Assembly (NCBI GenBank): GCA_033961575.1
Contig: CM066740.1
Location: forward strand, 16,033,501-16,097,500
DNA length: 64,000 bases
Source of the DNA: Aselliscus stoliczkanus
Taxonomy: Eukaryota; Chordata; Mammalia; Chiroptera; Hipposideridae
Direction of reading: 5' to 3'
Position numbers and translations under genes: made by a program. The notes below the pieces were generated by a model. The model saw only the letters and a program-made list of their open reading frames with translations. It was not told the DNA's origin and ran no database searches. Position 1 is the stretch's first letter. Every line of letters starts with the position of its first letter. This document shows positions 10,916-21,949 of the stretch, one piece after another.

Positions 10916-13049
10916 CCTAGTTCGTATTGGGACTTCAAGAGGTAAGTAGCAAGACAGATTGAAGGTCACCTAAATACAGATCCTGTTACCTCAGATGAGT
11001 CACTACTGATCAGGACTACACCTTAGCATTGCAGACCAAATATAAACAAACAAAACAAAATTAAAAACAGATTTTTGCCAATATATCAATTATAGAACAG
11101 TTAATGGGGCACAGATGAACATTAACCAAGGCCATGGGAGACTAAAATGTAGGCCAGAAAGTAAAGTTATTCATTTAAATTCAAACCATGTGGAACTTAT
11201 ACTACACAAACATAGCTCTTGGGTTGTAAGCATCAATTTCCTTTATTTTCGTCTTCCTCTGTCACTTTTCGTGTGAATTCCATGGGTGTGCCTGGCTCCC
11301 CGCTTGACCCTCAGTGAAGACTGAAAAAGGCCAAACAACTTCTCTGGTCATTCCTAAGTAATAAATAAAAGTCCTATTGTCAAGCTGAAATGGAAAAACA
11401 TGGCCTCCGTTCAGCAATTAAGAAGTCTAGTACCACGTAATAACCAATACTCCGTGTCTTCTCCCTTCTCCCAGCTTCGGCCCATTTATAGTCACGAGGT
11501 CTGAAGTCAAAGGCAGATTGGGTAGACTTTTTGCTTTGTCTCCTTGAGTTGCTCTCCTCTTAGCAGCAGGTTCTACCCTTCAGGATGAGAGCAGGAAGAA
11601 GGAGGAGAGGTAAGACAAGTGGGGTTACTCTTCCTGGAGTAGTACTGCAGCATCGTTCCGTGCTTGTTCCTTGTTTTTATTGATAGGGCCACTGCAGATA
11701 TAACTAGGTAAGTTAAAATGAGGTTGTTCTGGAGTTTGGTGGAACTTTAATCCATAACTGGTGTCCATATAAGAAGAAAGAAATCTGGACACAAAAGGAT
11801 GCTTTTGGTAGTTTGAAGCCATTCAGTTTGCTGTACTTTGTGAAGGCAATCCTAGCAAACTTACACAGCACCCAGCAATCTCTTTCCCATTTCTTTCCCT
11901 TCACACATCAAGGCCTTCCTTTTACACTGGTATAAGATAACCCCATGCTGGCGCTCACTTGTCCATGGTCCACATCTGGCCTGAGAAACACTTATGCATC
12001 CTTTTCCCACACCCCAAGAATTCTGGGCACCCCTTAATTCTACTGCTATCCACCTCTTCAGCCAAGCTCATGTGCTTTAGACTTCTTGAGTGTGATACAG
12101 AAACCAGTGTCTGAGGTCCCCCTAATTGCAGAGGACATAGCTCATGTTCTCTGGGCATTCTTGATAAGGCATCTCTTTCTTTACTTGGGCACTGAAAACT
12201 CCTGGGTTTATATATGAAGCAACTAGAAGAGACTAATAAGAGCTTTTGGATCTTAATAATAATTTTCTGTGATGGACAATCTGATTGCCTTGGTTTTGTG
12301 TCAGTGCCTGGCCATTCCAATCAAGTGTGACCTGAGGGGCAGGCTGGTATACTACAAATATGGCTTTCAGAACCAATCACTGCGCACAGAGAAGGCTTAG
12401 AGAATGGGGCTGTGGGCTGAGCAGACCTAGAGGGGGTCAGTAGCATATCCTTAAATGGAGCACAGAGTTTCCTGTTCCCCACACAGTTCTGGACAGTTGC
12501 AGCCTTTCTGGCTCTCCAAATCCCATTTTTTATATTGCAGGCACACTGCCTCCTTCTGTTGATATATTCTTTCTTAAAGGGGCTAATGCTATTGACTTGG
12601 CTATAGCCTTTCTCTCTCCATGTCTCTAGGTAGCCATTCCATCTCTTTAAAGTAATTTTGCATATATTTGATTTTATGCATTAGTGTTGATATAATTTAT
12701 CAGACTAAGTTCTGGGGAGAGTAAGTGCTGCCCCTTACATTCATTAAGTTGCAAAGCCTCAGTTATATTTAGTTCCTTAAAATTTAGTGGGTTTCAGCAC
12801 CATTTATAAGAAAAATTTAACTCACTTAAGAACAAATTGCATTAGTGATTTTTGTGAGAATAAATAAATCTTTGAATTTCATACATAAAACATGCCATCC
12901 TATATACAAACCAAAGTATACAGTCCTTGTTGACCTTAAGAGTCTTATTTTCCTAGCATCTTGGTAAATTTGAGCAGCCAATTCGCTCCTCTGTGTCTGC
13001 ATACCCCCATTTCAAAAATGAACATCAATCTCATTAAGTAATTAATAAT
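10916..13049. other. No recognised feature
   Basis: Long non-coding stretch. A minus-strand 121-codon open frame (11955-12320) and shorter overlapping frames show no recognisable domain. I could not identify repeats with confidence. Confidence 0.5.
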
Positions 13050-13165
13050 CTGGGCATATCTGTTAAAATTCAGATTCCTGAGACTGACTTCAGATATACT
13101 CAATGAGAATTCCTTGGCTGGAGCCTGAGAATCTGTGTTAACCACAGATTCCCAGGGCCTTTTTA
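13050..13165 (+). mobile_element. MER5-like hAT remnant
   Basis: The phrases TAAAATTCAGATTCCTGAGA, GAGCCTGAGAATCTGTGTTA and the internal layout resemble MER5. Ends are not resolved and no target duplication is visible. Confidence 0.5.
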
Positions 13166-13464
13166 TGTACAGTAAATATAAGAGTTACTAGAAAACAATA
13201 TGATCCCCTATAGTTCACGCATTCTGTGAATCTATGTTACTAAATTAGCAATGTGTGAATCTATGTTACCAAATTCCTTCTAATTAAAAGGAACTGTATA
13301 TGTTTTCATCGGCCCTTAAAATTTCTGCCCAATTTTTTCTCCCAAAAAATACATTATTTTTTACTCAGTGCTCTAAAGTTCTAGAAATATTATGTACCAC
13401 TTGGGGTAGAAGAAATTTGCTTCATAAACACACATCAGGAAATGTACTGATTTGGGAGTACTAG

Positions 13465-13560
13465 GCCAGAATTTGAATTCCAGCCCTGGTATTTACTCAC
13501 TAGCTCTACATTTTTGACAAATAACTTAATTTCTGCTTGAGGGAGTGTTTAATCCTTAGG
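13465..13560 (+). mobile_element. MIR fragment, plus sense
   Basis: GAATTCCAGCCCTGGTATTT, then ACTCACTAGCTCTACATTTT and TAACTTAATTTCTGC, follow the 5' half of MIR. Confidence 0.7.
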
Positions 13561-13609
13561 AAAATGGAACCCAACATTCCCAGGGCATGTGGTAAGACTG
13601 AGAGGTGGG

Positions 13610-13856
13610 TTAAGTGCCATGATTAAGAGCAGGGACTCGGGAAGCAGATTGGATCCAAAGCCTCACTCTGCCAGGTTACAGCTGGGGGACTCAGAGCCAG
13701 TTCCTGACTCTCATTAAGCCTCAGTTTCCTCATTTGTAAGAGGGCAACCAGAATCACAGAGCAGAGAGTCAGCTTCTGGGATCCAATGAATTAACGTGTG
13801 TGAAACGCTTAGAACAGGGCCTGGCAGATGGCACACTCTATCTAAGTGTTGGTTAA
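13610..13856 (+). mobile_element. MIR, nearly complete, plus sense
   Basis: Runs in order through ATTAAGAGCAGGGACTCGGG, CTCACTCTGCCAGGTTAC, GCCTCAGTTTCCTCATTTGT, AACGCTTAGAACAGGGCCTG and TAAGTGTTGGTTAAATTA. This is the best preserved MIR in the window. Confidence 0.92.
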
Positions 13857-14029
13857 ATTAAAAACAAGATTCTGTACATGACAATGTTTTATAAAGGACT
13901 AACCAAATGTAAGGAACTAAGAAAAAAAAACATGTTATTAATAATCCTGTTCAAATGCATTCACATAGCTTTTGAAATGCCTCTGAAGTCACAATAGAAA
14001 AGAGCTTTAGAATCCATTTTCCAAGTCAT

Positions 14030-14285
14030 CAATTATCCCTTCTGCTGTCATAATTAATTCCTATTGTTATACTTAATAATGGCCAACATCATCATCTTGG
14101 GGGTTATTGTTTTATTCTATTAAGCTATTTCATTACACTCAAACGGGCCGAGGGAATGTATGTAATTGACTTGTGAAAATTATTCAATTTGCAAAGGAAA
14201 TTCATCCAACATGTAAGAGAATTGGGTGAAACAAAAGGCACACTAACTAGATTAGGAGGCCGCTTCTATGTGCTTTCCTACTCTC
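14030..14285. other. Repeat-free AT-rich island, candidate conserved non-coding element
   Basis: Dense in homeodomain-like cores: GTCATAATTAATTCC, TGTAATTGACTTGTG, AAATTATTCAATTTGC. No repeat signature, and the sequence is balanced rather than low-complexity. Enhancer-like status is inference and needs cross-species alignment. Confidence 0.35.
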
Positions 14286-15413
14286 CTAGGGAACATTTTA
14301 TTTTTATCAACTGAATAGACAAGAAAAATGAAACTGAATTTTATTTGGAATTTTGAGGATACCTCATTAAGGTAGAAGCCTTCACCGTTTTTCTGTAGCA
14401 GAGTCACTGACATCCAGGCCCTAGTGTCGCGTGTAGCCTGTGAGTTTGTCAGACAGAAGACCCTCAAGAGGGGTAAACAGCCCCAGTGGGCGGTTGATAC
14501 TCATATCAGCTGGATACTGATCTGAAAACGACAGCCTTAAACCAGAAGGTACCCAGTAACCTTTCATTGGAGAGGTTATGTGGTTTTGTCTTCCTTCCCT
14601 ATCAGCACCCTTATCATCAGCAGGAATGGAGGCTCAGGAGAAAGATTTTTTTTTTGTTGTTTTAAAATTTTTTTTTTGTAATAGAGAAAAAAATAAGCTA
14701 TTTTTTGGCACAAATAAGTTGTAGTGGATAAATGTAACAGAGCCAAAAGTTTATCATGTTAATAGTATCTGTTATAAACATCATGACAAACTATGGAGTA
14801 AATATTATTATTCCCTACTTTATAGATTTAAAAAAAAATAAATTCACCATATATCCAAAACAGGAGGGGAGGAGAGAACACTATAGAACTGTTGTTTCAT
14901 ATTGTTTGGCCCCAACGACATTGTCTGAAATAAATACCACTCATCTCTACAGTTTTTATCTTTAACTAAGATGACTATCAGAGATGTCCAGCCTTGGATT
15001 CCCTTCGTCTTTGCAGACAGCGTGGCCGAAATCAGTCTTTGAGTTCCTATTTTGACAGGGAGCCAAAGCCTTTACCTTGGATATCGTTTTGTTGAGGCAA
15101 GTTGGCCTGGAGCAGATTGTCCCAATTAATCAGTAGTTCCAAAACAATTGCTTTCTTTGCTCAGACCCTGAGTCCCAAATGGCCTGTATCCAAGTTTTAG
15201 GTCAAAAGCAGGGCCATGGTCATCAATTCCCAAAGGATTCACAGAGACAAGGAAGCAGGGGGAATCCTGGAATCGAGGGCATTCCACAGCGCATCTTTCG
15301 TTTTTACCCAGATGTCATAGGTCTACAAGGCACTTAAGTGTTTTCCCCGTGAGACATGGTTCTAACAGATCCTTCCAATAGTGGTATTTACAGTTTTTCT
15401 TTGTCTTTTAGTG
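14286..15413. other. No recognised feature
   Basis: Non-coding. Contains T-runs near 14650-14680. A possible very diverged minus-sense MIR lies around 14755-14850 (ATTATTATTCCCTACTTTAT), too weak to list on its own. Confidence 0.5.
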
Positions 15414-15468
15414 TCAATATTATTCCGCTTCAGATGGGCTCTTGTCTTTTTAGGTTGTTCCATTTTGA
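15414..15468 (-). repeat. Left arm of a perfect 55-bp inverted repeat
   Basis: Every base from 15414 to 15468 is the reverse complement of 15825-15879. The match stops sharply at both ends. On the minus strand this arm lies in a 73-codon open frame (15362-15583) that I cannot assign. The spacer between the arms is 356 bp. Confidence 0.97.
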
Positions 15469-15824
15469 CTTTTATGCCATCACAGTAAAAACAGAACAGT
15501 GAATTATGCTTTACCATGAACAAAGCTGATGTCTTGTTTTGTGTTGTTAGGGGCAGCCATATTTTTTTTCTTCTCTGGGACACTGAGATGTCAATGTTTG
15601 GTATATGCTCTTGGTGCCCTGCCCAGATCCCTTTCCTGGTGCACCCAGCTGCTCTACAAATTGGCTGCTAACAGCTCACAGCTGCACCCTTCCTGGCTCC
15701 AGAGATATGACAGTGGCCAGCTGGGTGGCAAGGCTCAGAGGTAGGCTCTGCATCACTCCCTCCTGGGAAGGCCGTCAGCCTAAGACTGAGTGATGCGTTC
15801 ATATAAAAGCTCAGCACCCTTTCC

Positions 15825-15879
15825 TCAAAATGGAACAACCTAAAAAGACAAGAGCCCATCTGAAGCGGAATAATATTGA
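15825..15879 (+). repeat. Right arm of the 55-bp inverted repeat, abutting an L1 3' end
   Basis: Exact reverse complement of 15414-15468. Its 3' boundary (ATATTGA) runs directly into L1 3'-UTR sequence (ATGTCAACTACAATTTAAT). The arm therefore sits at the 5' junction of a truncated L1 and may be a template-switch product of that insertion. Confidence 0.95.
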
Positions 15880-16092
15880 ATGTCAACTACAATTTAATAA
15901 ACATATATATGTAGTTACAGGATGTGGAGTACAGCATAGAGAATAGAGTCAATGGAATTGTAACAGCTATATACGATGTCAGAGGGGTAGTAGATTGAGG
16001 GAGAGGGGTTATCAATTTGTGAGGGGGGTAAATGTCTAACTAGTACATTGTTTTCTACGCCTGAAACAAATTTTTTATAAAAGAAATAAGGT
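15880..16092 (+). mobile_element. 5'-truncated L1 3' UTR
   Basis: GTCAACTACAATTTAATAAA, GATGTGGAGTACAGCATAG, CAGAGGGGTAGTAGATTG and a degenerate CTGAAAC end with a short A-rich tail. Same family as 3150-3343. No clear target duplication was found, partly because the 5' boundary is obscured by the inverted repeat. Confidence 0.85.
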
Positions 16093-16596
16093 AATTAAAA
16101 AACCCAAAATAACCCAGAAGAACAAGGAGCCTCCCCGGGGATCAGGCTGAGGCAAGACAGCTGAAGCCACATTCTGCCTTGCTTCTTTCCTGCCCTAGAT
16201 GGCTTCCCTTGCTCTCTCCCAAGTTGCACCTGACAGCAAGTCCCTCAGTACATCTGCTGCTCAAGAATCAGCACCTCAGGTTTTACTTCTAGAGAATGTG
16301 ACTTAAGACACCTTGGGATCTGATCTTTCAGGGGGCCATGCTGTAAAGCCAGAGGAAAGAGTTATTGTGATTGATGAGGTGGGCTTGGGTGAACATTTCT
16401 GTTGTTACTGGTCAGAATTTGAGAAAATTTGCAGTTGCTTTTTTTTTTTAACTGCTTCATTTTTCAGTTGATACATTGAAAGCTTCCTGCCCACTGAGGA
16501 AAATCCTGTGGGTTGACACATGGAGAAATGGATGAAAGGGGTCATCATCAGTCTATAAACAGTGAACAGAGCCTCCCTCAGCAATTCCCTCCATGT
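16093..16596. other. No recognised feature
   Basis: Unique-looking non-coding DNA with a T-run near 16440. Confidence 0.55.
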
Positions 16597-16627
16597 GGTG
16601 GCTACAATGCAAAATGGGAATATGCAA

Positions 16628-16779
16628 GGGCAGGCTGAGTGGCTCAGTTGGTTAAGAGCTCGCTCGAGAGTGAGAGCTGAGCTCTGAGCAACAGCAGTTC
16701 AATACCCAGCCCAAGCTGAGCTGCCGCTAAGCTGCCAACAGGTGGCAGGATGGCTCAGCTAAAATAAATAAATAAATAA
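16628..16779 (+). mobile_element. SINE-B copy 1 (tRNA-derived)
   Basis: The head GGCTGAGTGGCTCAGTTGGT is tRNA-like. It is followed by GAGCTGAGCTCTGAGCAACA, a B-box-like GTTCAATACCC, GCTGAGCTGCCGCTAAGCTG and an AAATA tail. It is flanked by a perfect 12-bp target duplication GGGAATATGCAA (16616-16627 and 16780-16791). The body carries a CTCF-like core at 16735-16749. Some body phrases resemble bat or pangolin SINEs I recall, which is tentative. Confidence 0.93.
16735..16749 (+). promoter_or_regulatory. CTCF-like motif inside SINE-B
   Basis: CCAACAGGTGGCAGG fits the CTCF core pattern NCANNAGRNGGCRSY at 14 of 15 positions (last base off). The same 15 bases are intact in the other SINE-B copy (58920-58934). 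It also contains an E-box CAGGTG. Binding is not shown. Confidence 0.4.
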
Positions 16780-16974
16780 GGGAATATGCAATGGTAACTA
16801 AATGAGGACTATGCAATGGTGACAAAATGGGGAGTATGCAATGGTGACAAGATGGGGACTATGCAATGGAGCTGTCTCCATGACTTTTGAAAAGGTAGAG
16901 AATCAGGCATCCTAATACTTTTCATGGAGAATCCTAACCATCCAAATAAATGTGCTTCTGTCCAGGACCTGTGG

Positions 16975-17090
16975 GACCTGGATTTCATTCTTACTCTGTT
17001 GCACACCAGCTATGTGTCCTTGGACAAGTCACTGAACGGTTGGCAGTCTCGGTTTCCCCATCTATAAAATGGGTGAAGTGGTGGAGATGG
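16975..17090 (+). mobile_element. MIR fragment, plus sense
   Basis: CACACCAGCTATGTGTCCTT, GGACAAGTCACTGAACGG and GGTTTCCCCATCTATAAAAT follow the MIR core closely. Confidence 0.85.
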
Positions 17091-18104
17091 TCTTTTGGAA
17101 TATAAACATAGCATCAGAGACTGTGTGTGGGCAAATCCATTCTACATCATAAATCTTAGAGTAGGAAAAAATACCTTTTAACTGTCATAAATGTGAATCA
17201 ACTGTGAAAATTATGTGAAATCAGCTACATAAATTGTATAACATTAGTCACGGATCTATTTGCTCTGCGACTGTAAAAATTGCAGATTTCCCAAGCTAGA
17301 GGAATAAACCCCACTACTACTGCATACAAGTAACCTGAGACCCTCCACCGCACATTACATTTCGTCACACTACTTCCATGACCAAGTAGGTCACTGGTGG
17401 GACTGGAGGGGGACTTATGATCTCTCCTGGAATCCTTGGCAAGCTCTTGCTGTCTTTTCACTACAACAGCATGGACCCTTCAGGAAACATAATCCGAAGT
17501 GTCTCCCCTTGGCTCAGCCTACCTCTTTCGCTAGGCAAAACAATTTTCACTCTGGGTGGGAAAGAGGTGTGAGGACAGATTAATGGATCCTGTGTCTTAC
17601 TACATGTGTATGTGGTCAAGTGGAAGTTCCGGCAATGGGGTCTCACTGAAGTCATGCCATGAATCACCTCTTCCGTTGCCTCCTAATATCTGATTCTTCC
17701 GTGCAGGTTGATCAACAATTCATGTTTTAAAACCACTGCCAGGATTGTCTATCTTTCTGTGCTGGAAGCTGATTTTAAAGGTTTTTTTTTTTTTTTTCCT
17801 CTTTAGTGTGAGTCCTGCAGAATGGCTTGCATTACTTGGTAAGAACCATGGGGGTTTCGGGAAAGATTTTAGCATCTGAGTAATAATAACAAGACATTCC
17901 AGCATAAACCAAAGCAAGACACAGAAGCCAGTGGGCAGAGGAAGTCCTTAGGACCTAGATTCAAATCAAGGTTCTCTACTAACTAAATTTACCAGATCAC
18001 AATTAAATCCAGGCAGCTGCAATGTGGGCATGATTTAACTTTTAGACACAAAAATCCATTGAACCAGTCCTCTTGGAATTCATTCCATAGATTCCTTAAG
18101 CAGT
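17091..18104. other. Mostly unassigned, with a possible MIR scrap
   Basis: Non-coding. About 17930-17990 (TAGATTCAAATCAAGGTTCT) may be a short plus-sense MIR piece. A 15-base T-run lies near 17782. Minus-strand open frames of 65-78 codons show no motif. Confidence 0.5.
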
Positions 18105-18720
18105 CAATTACTCATTTATCTATCCATTCAATCAACAACCACTTATTCACCATCCCTACATAGCACTGTGCTAGGAACACAGAGTTGAATAAGACACATT
18201 TTCTTCTGGAGCTCAAAGTCTTGCAGAGGATGGATAAGTGGAACAAAATGTCATAAAGGCCATGGTAGATATATGCACAATGGCCTGTGGGAACAGTAAC
18301 TCTCCCTGGAAAGATCAGGGAAGGCTTCATGGCAGACATGACATTCAAAGAGAGTCATTAAAGAATGTATAGTTTTCCAGATCCAGAAAGAGGAGGGTGT
18401 CTTTCTGAGAAGAACCAAGGCAAATGACCTGGAAGGGCATGAATCTTGGTGAGATGGAGTGGAACAGTATGCCATCTATGGTGGGAGAGGGTATGGAGAA
18501 GAGCCTTATATGACAAGCCAAGGACCTTGAACTGGATTCTATAAGCCATCAACAGCCATAAGAGGTCACAGGGTGGGAGTGGGGGAGGGGGGTTAAAGCT
18601 AGGTAAAGCCTGATCAAATCTGAGTTTTAGCAAGAGCACTCCAGCAGCAGCATGGAAATAAACTGTATTAGGCAAAATTTGAAAACAACAATGAGGTGGA
18701 AAGTTATTTCAGTAACCTGA
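18105..18720 (-). mobile_element. L2, minus sense, long remnant
   Basis: Reads as L2 in reverse: CATTCAATCAACAACCACTT, GCACTGTGCTAGGAACACAG, GATCAGGGAAGGCTTCATGG, then farther upstream L2-like phrases (TGAACTGGATTCTATAAGCC, AGCAAGAGCACTCCAGCAGC). The stretch after 18480 is less certain. It explains the minus-strand open frames here as non-genic. Confidence 0.7.
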
Positions 18721-19199
18721 GGGAGAGCTAACGAGGGTGGTACTCCGGAGTATGGGCCATGGAGATAGCCACTTGCATGAGCCTGAGGGTGAGTGTCTCC
18801 TTAATTCTGCTCCCTGGGCTCCTCACTTACCTCATCCTAGATTATGTTTTGTTGAGAAACCTTGATCTAAGCTAAAAGGAAACTAAGTGAGAAAAATGCA
18901 GCAAGAAAGAAGGGTCAAATGTGGACCATCAACTTACAGATAGAAGTTAAAATCATGAAAGTGGATAAGACCACTCAGGTCTTATAAAAAAGAGAAGGTT
19001 ATTAAGAGCCCTGGGGAGCACAATCACTTAAAGATAGACAAAGCAGTTTCCAGCAAAAGTCTCTTGAGCACATCTGGAATGTTAACAACAGCATCTCTTT
19101 GATTCTGGGAAAAGAGGAGGACTCTAGGTTGATGGGGAATTCAAGGCTTGATCTAGAAATCAAGACAAGGATTCTGTGGCAGAGACAGCCAGTTAGCTC
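18721..19199. other. No recognised feature
   Basis: Non-coding with no repeat or motif that I can support. Confidence 0.5.
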
Positions 19200-19570
19200 C
19201 CAATATCCATTCTCCTTCTTCCATACTAAATTAACGTTACCCTGAACACATGGATCCCCAGAATAAAAACTACATGTCCCAGACTCCCTTGCAGCTAGTA
19301 TGGCCACATGATTAAGTTCTGTTCCATGGGATGTGAGCGGAGGTGATGTGGACAACTTCCACACTGTTTCCTGAAACGGGAGGGCAAGCCACTCTTTTCC
19401 CTTCTCATTCCTCCTTCATGCTTTTGGGCCAGTGAACATGGTGACAAGCAATTCTGGACCACAGACATGAGAGTAATCCACTGGGGGTGATGAAGCAAAA
19501 AGATAGAGGAGCCAGGACCCCTGCAGACATTGAGCATTGCTGCCATGCCAGCTCAGACTTTAACCTTGTT
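19200..19570 (+). mobile_element. Ancient interspersed repeat, family uncertain
   Basis: The block includes CCAGACTCCCTTGCAGCTAG, TGGCCACATGATTAAGTTCT, CATGGGATGTGAGCGGAGG and a CTGCCATGCCAGC-type end. I recognise it as a recurrent mammalian repeat but cannot name it securely. Minus-strand open frames of 83-120 codons overlapping it are therefore not gene evidence. Confidence 0.55.
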
Positions 19571-20537
19571 AAGCTACTCTCACTGAGGTGAACTTATATC
19601 CTAACCAATATGATGTCAAGGCTATGAAGAATTCTTTAGCATTAACTACTCTAATTTTTTTGTAAATTTTAGAGTGTTTATGGATGCCATCTCTGAATAA
19701 CCAAGCTTCATATCTGGTGTTGGCGTTTGAAGACCCCTTTTCTCTTCCTAAGTTCTGAGCCAAGACAAAAGAGTAAAATACAAAGAGACCAAAATATCAC
19801 TATAATTACTGATATTGCAGATATTGGAGAATATGTGGCTCAAGCCTGTGGTAAGTAGGCTTTCTAGCACTAGATAGACACAATTACCCAGAATGAAATG
19901 TAATTATCCAGTATTCACGGGACAACTGGTCCTCTGTACACCTTCCCTGTGGAGCTGACCAGGAGTGTTACACTAGCCAAGTTCCCTCCACATGGGTAAA
20001 ACATTAAGACTGAGAAAGAAGCATTAGGTCCTAACATTTCAGGTCCCATGGAGATAGCAAAAGAGGTGATGTGAGGTCCATTTAGCTTGGAACTAAAACC
20101 TGAGATAAGGCGAACAAAGGATCTTCATTTAGCATCAGGAAAATCTGGGCTTAACATTGGCCAGTAATGCTGTATCAACTAAGGTTTTTGTAACTCAGGT
20201 TGTTCAGATTTCAAAATAGACATTAAATGGACCCTCGTGACAATTCTACATCAACTCCCTTTACCCCCCTGAGATCACCACTTTGAACTTGACCATTTTG
20301 TCTCTGGGAGATGGAAGTGGGAAGGTGAACCAGTTTCACAGTAAGGTTTCTATCCTCACATTAAAGAAAGGACAGACCTTTCCACAAGACCGCACTTTCC
20401 ATGTGGCTCGTCATTTTCACAGGTAAGGATCAGAGCTGATACTAAAATGAGTTCATATCTAAATTATAAATTCCTGCAGTGAAGATGAGAGGATATGCAG
20501 TGCCCTCCACATGTAGACTAAACTGGTCAGAGGAGAT
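19571..20537. other. No recognised feature
   Basis: Non-coding and unassigned. Confidence 0.5.
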
Positions 20538-20740
20538 CAGTGGTTCTCCCAGAAGGAGTGTGCACTGTTCCTTAGGGCATTCAGAAATATTTGTGTTTGG
20601 GGGAAATTTTTTGGTTGGCACAAATGACTGGGTTGTGTATTGACATTTACTAGGCAGGAAATGTCTTACACTGTAGGGGACGCTTGCACACAATAAAGAA
20701 TTGTCCTGTCTAAATATTAATTGCGTGGGTACAGATGGAC
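20538..20740 (+). mobile_element. MER20-like hAT (Charlie) remnant
   Basis: CAGTGGTTCTCCC start, GGGCATTCAGAAATATTTGT, TTTTTTGGTTGGCACAAATG, ACACAATAAAGAATTGTCCT: the order and spacing match MER20. It accounts for most of the 153-codon minus-strand open frame at 20442-20903, which I therefore reject as a gene. Confidence 0.8.
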
Positions 20741-20944
20741 TTAACCTGGAAGATGTCCCTTGTATGCAGCTCATGCCACAAGGCAGAAAAGGTGGAGCAG
20801 TGCCCGGGTGTCCTTCGCCATATCTGTCTCTTCTTGCCTTAGTGGGACTCTCCCAGGCATAGGAAATTTTTGGAAGGCCAGGACTGTAACTATTCCTAAG
20901 CACTATATCACAATATCACTAAATTGTATCTAAATATATTTATT

Positions 20945-21090
20945 TATTCATTTATTTAATATGTTTTTGTTGAGCAGCTACTATGTGCCAGATGTTATTA
21001 TAGGTCCTAGGGAGATAGTAATGATTAAATAAAACCTCTGACTAATTCAACATTGTTTTAAGTGGGGGAAGTGTAAAGAACAATGGCAAA
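20945..21090 (-). mobile_element. L2 3' end, minus sense
   Basis: TTTATTTAATATGTTTTTGT, GAGCAGCTACTATGTGCCAG and TAGGGAGATAGTAATGATTA are reversed L2 3'-end phrases. Confidence 0.85.
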
Positions 21091-21139
21091 ATCCCTCTTT
21101 GTATCTAATATAGAAGCCAGGAATTATATACATTTATAA

Positions 21140-21290
21140 GTAAAAGGGGGAGATCACCTTGATTTTACAAATGGAGAAACTGAAGCCTAGAGAGGCTCAG
21201 AGCTTGTTCAAATTCACCTGATAGCACAACAGCAGGGTGGAGCCCATTAAGGCCAGTTAACTAGCTTTTGTAGTATTGTATTGCTCTATA
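21140..21290 (-). mobile_element. MIR fragment, minus sense
   Basis: GATTTTACAAATGGAGAAAC, TGAAGCCTAGAGAGGCTCAG and TAGCACAACAGCAGGGTGGA match reversed MIR. Confidence 0.85.
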
Positions 21291-21469
21291 TTTTACCTCC
21301 ATCTCTATAAAGGGGAATATTAAAAACTCAAGAACGATAATCACTCTATCTTTGACTCACAAAGTTTAGGCATGCTTCATGATAATTCCCCAAATTATCT
21401 TTCACAGCTGTAGTAATCAATGGACAAATAGGAAGTTGACTGATTATAAAGCAGTCTTTAAAAATTTAT

Positions 21470-21690
21470 TGAATCATTCCAATTCAACAAATATTTGTTG
21501 AGCACCTACTGTGTGCCAGGTACTCTACTATGTGCTGCGGAGGGTTCCGAGATAAATGGACTCATCTTCCTACCCTCAGGAAAGTTACTGTGTGGGGAAA
21601 GAGGCAGATGGTTTGTAACTACCATACTAGATCGAGTGTGATAAATGCCATAATAAAATTATAAAGACCTGTGGGAGCTGAGAGGAAGAG
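21470..21690 (-). mobile_element. L2 3' end, minus sense
   Basis: CAACAAATATTTGTTGAGCA, CCTACTGTGTGCCAGGTACT and GTGTGATAAATGCCATAATA match reversed L2. The stretch from 21691 to 21949 after it is unassigned. Confidence 0.9.
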
Positions 21691-21949
21691 ATGAATAGCA
21701 GCTCCTCCATAAAGTGTTTCCTAATTTCCCCAAATGGAATTTGAAATGGAACTTGAAAGATGGACGGAATGTTAATAGAGGGGGAAAGACCAGTTTCAGC
21801 TTCTCATCCAAGGTGACAAATTTCCTGGAAGTCAAAGAAAAAATCTGAGACCCAAAGATGACAAAAAGCAAAGCAAGATAAGTCTTTAGGCCACAGTTAG
21901 GCAGCTCTGGTTCTCAGGTCCTCGTAATCGTAATAAAAACAATAATTAT

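Larger units (their letters stand above)
16597..16869. repeat. 25-bp minisatellite split by SINE-B
   Basis: Units of the form GGACTATGCAATGGTGACAA plus AATGG repeat at 16781, 16806 and 16831, with a partial fourth from 16856. The bases before the SINE (16597-16627, CTACAATGCAAAATGGGAAT and on) look like an earlier partial unit, so the SINE inserted into the array. Confidence 0.85.

Noticed and set aside
15362..15583. 73-codon minus-strand frame covering the left inverted-repeat arm, basic in composition
   Set aside because: I considered a retroposed gene fragment, but recognise no protein and see no matching frame continuing through the right arm.
20442..20903. 153-codon minus-strand open frame
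   Set aside because: It runs across a MER20-like hAT remnant in antisense, and its product shows no protein family signature.
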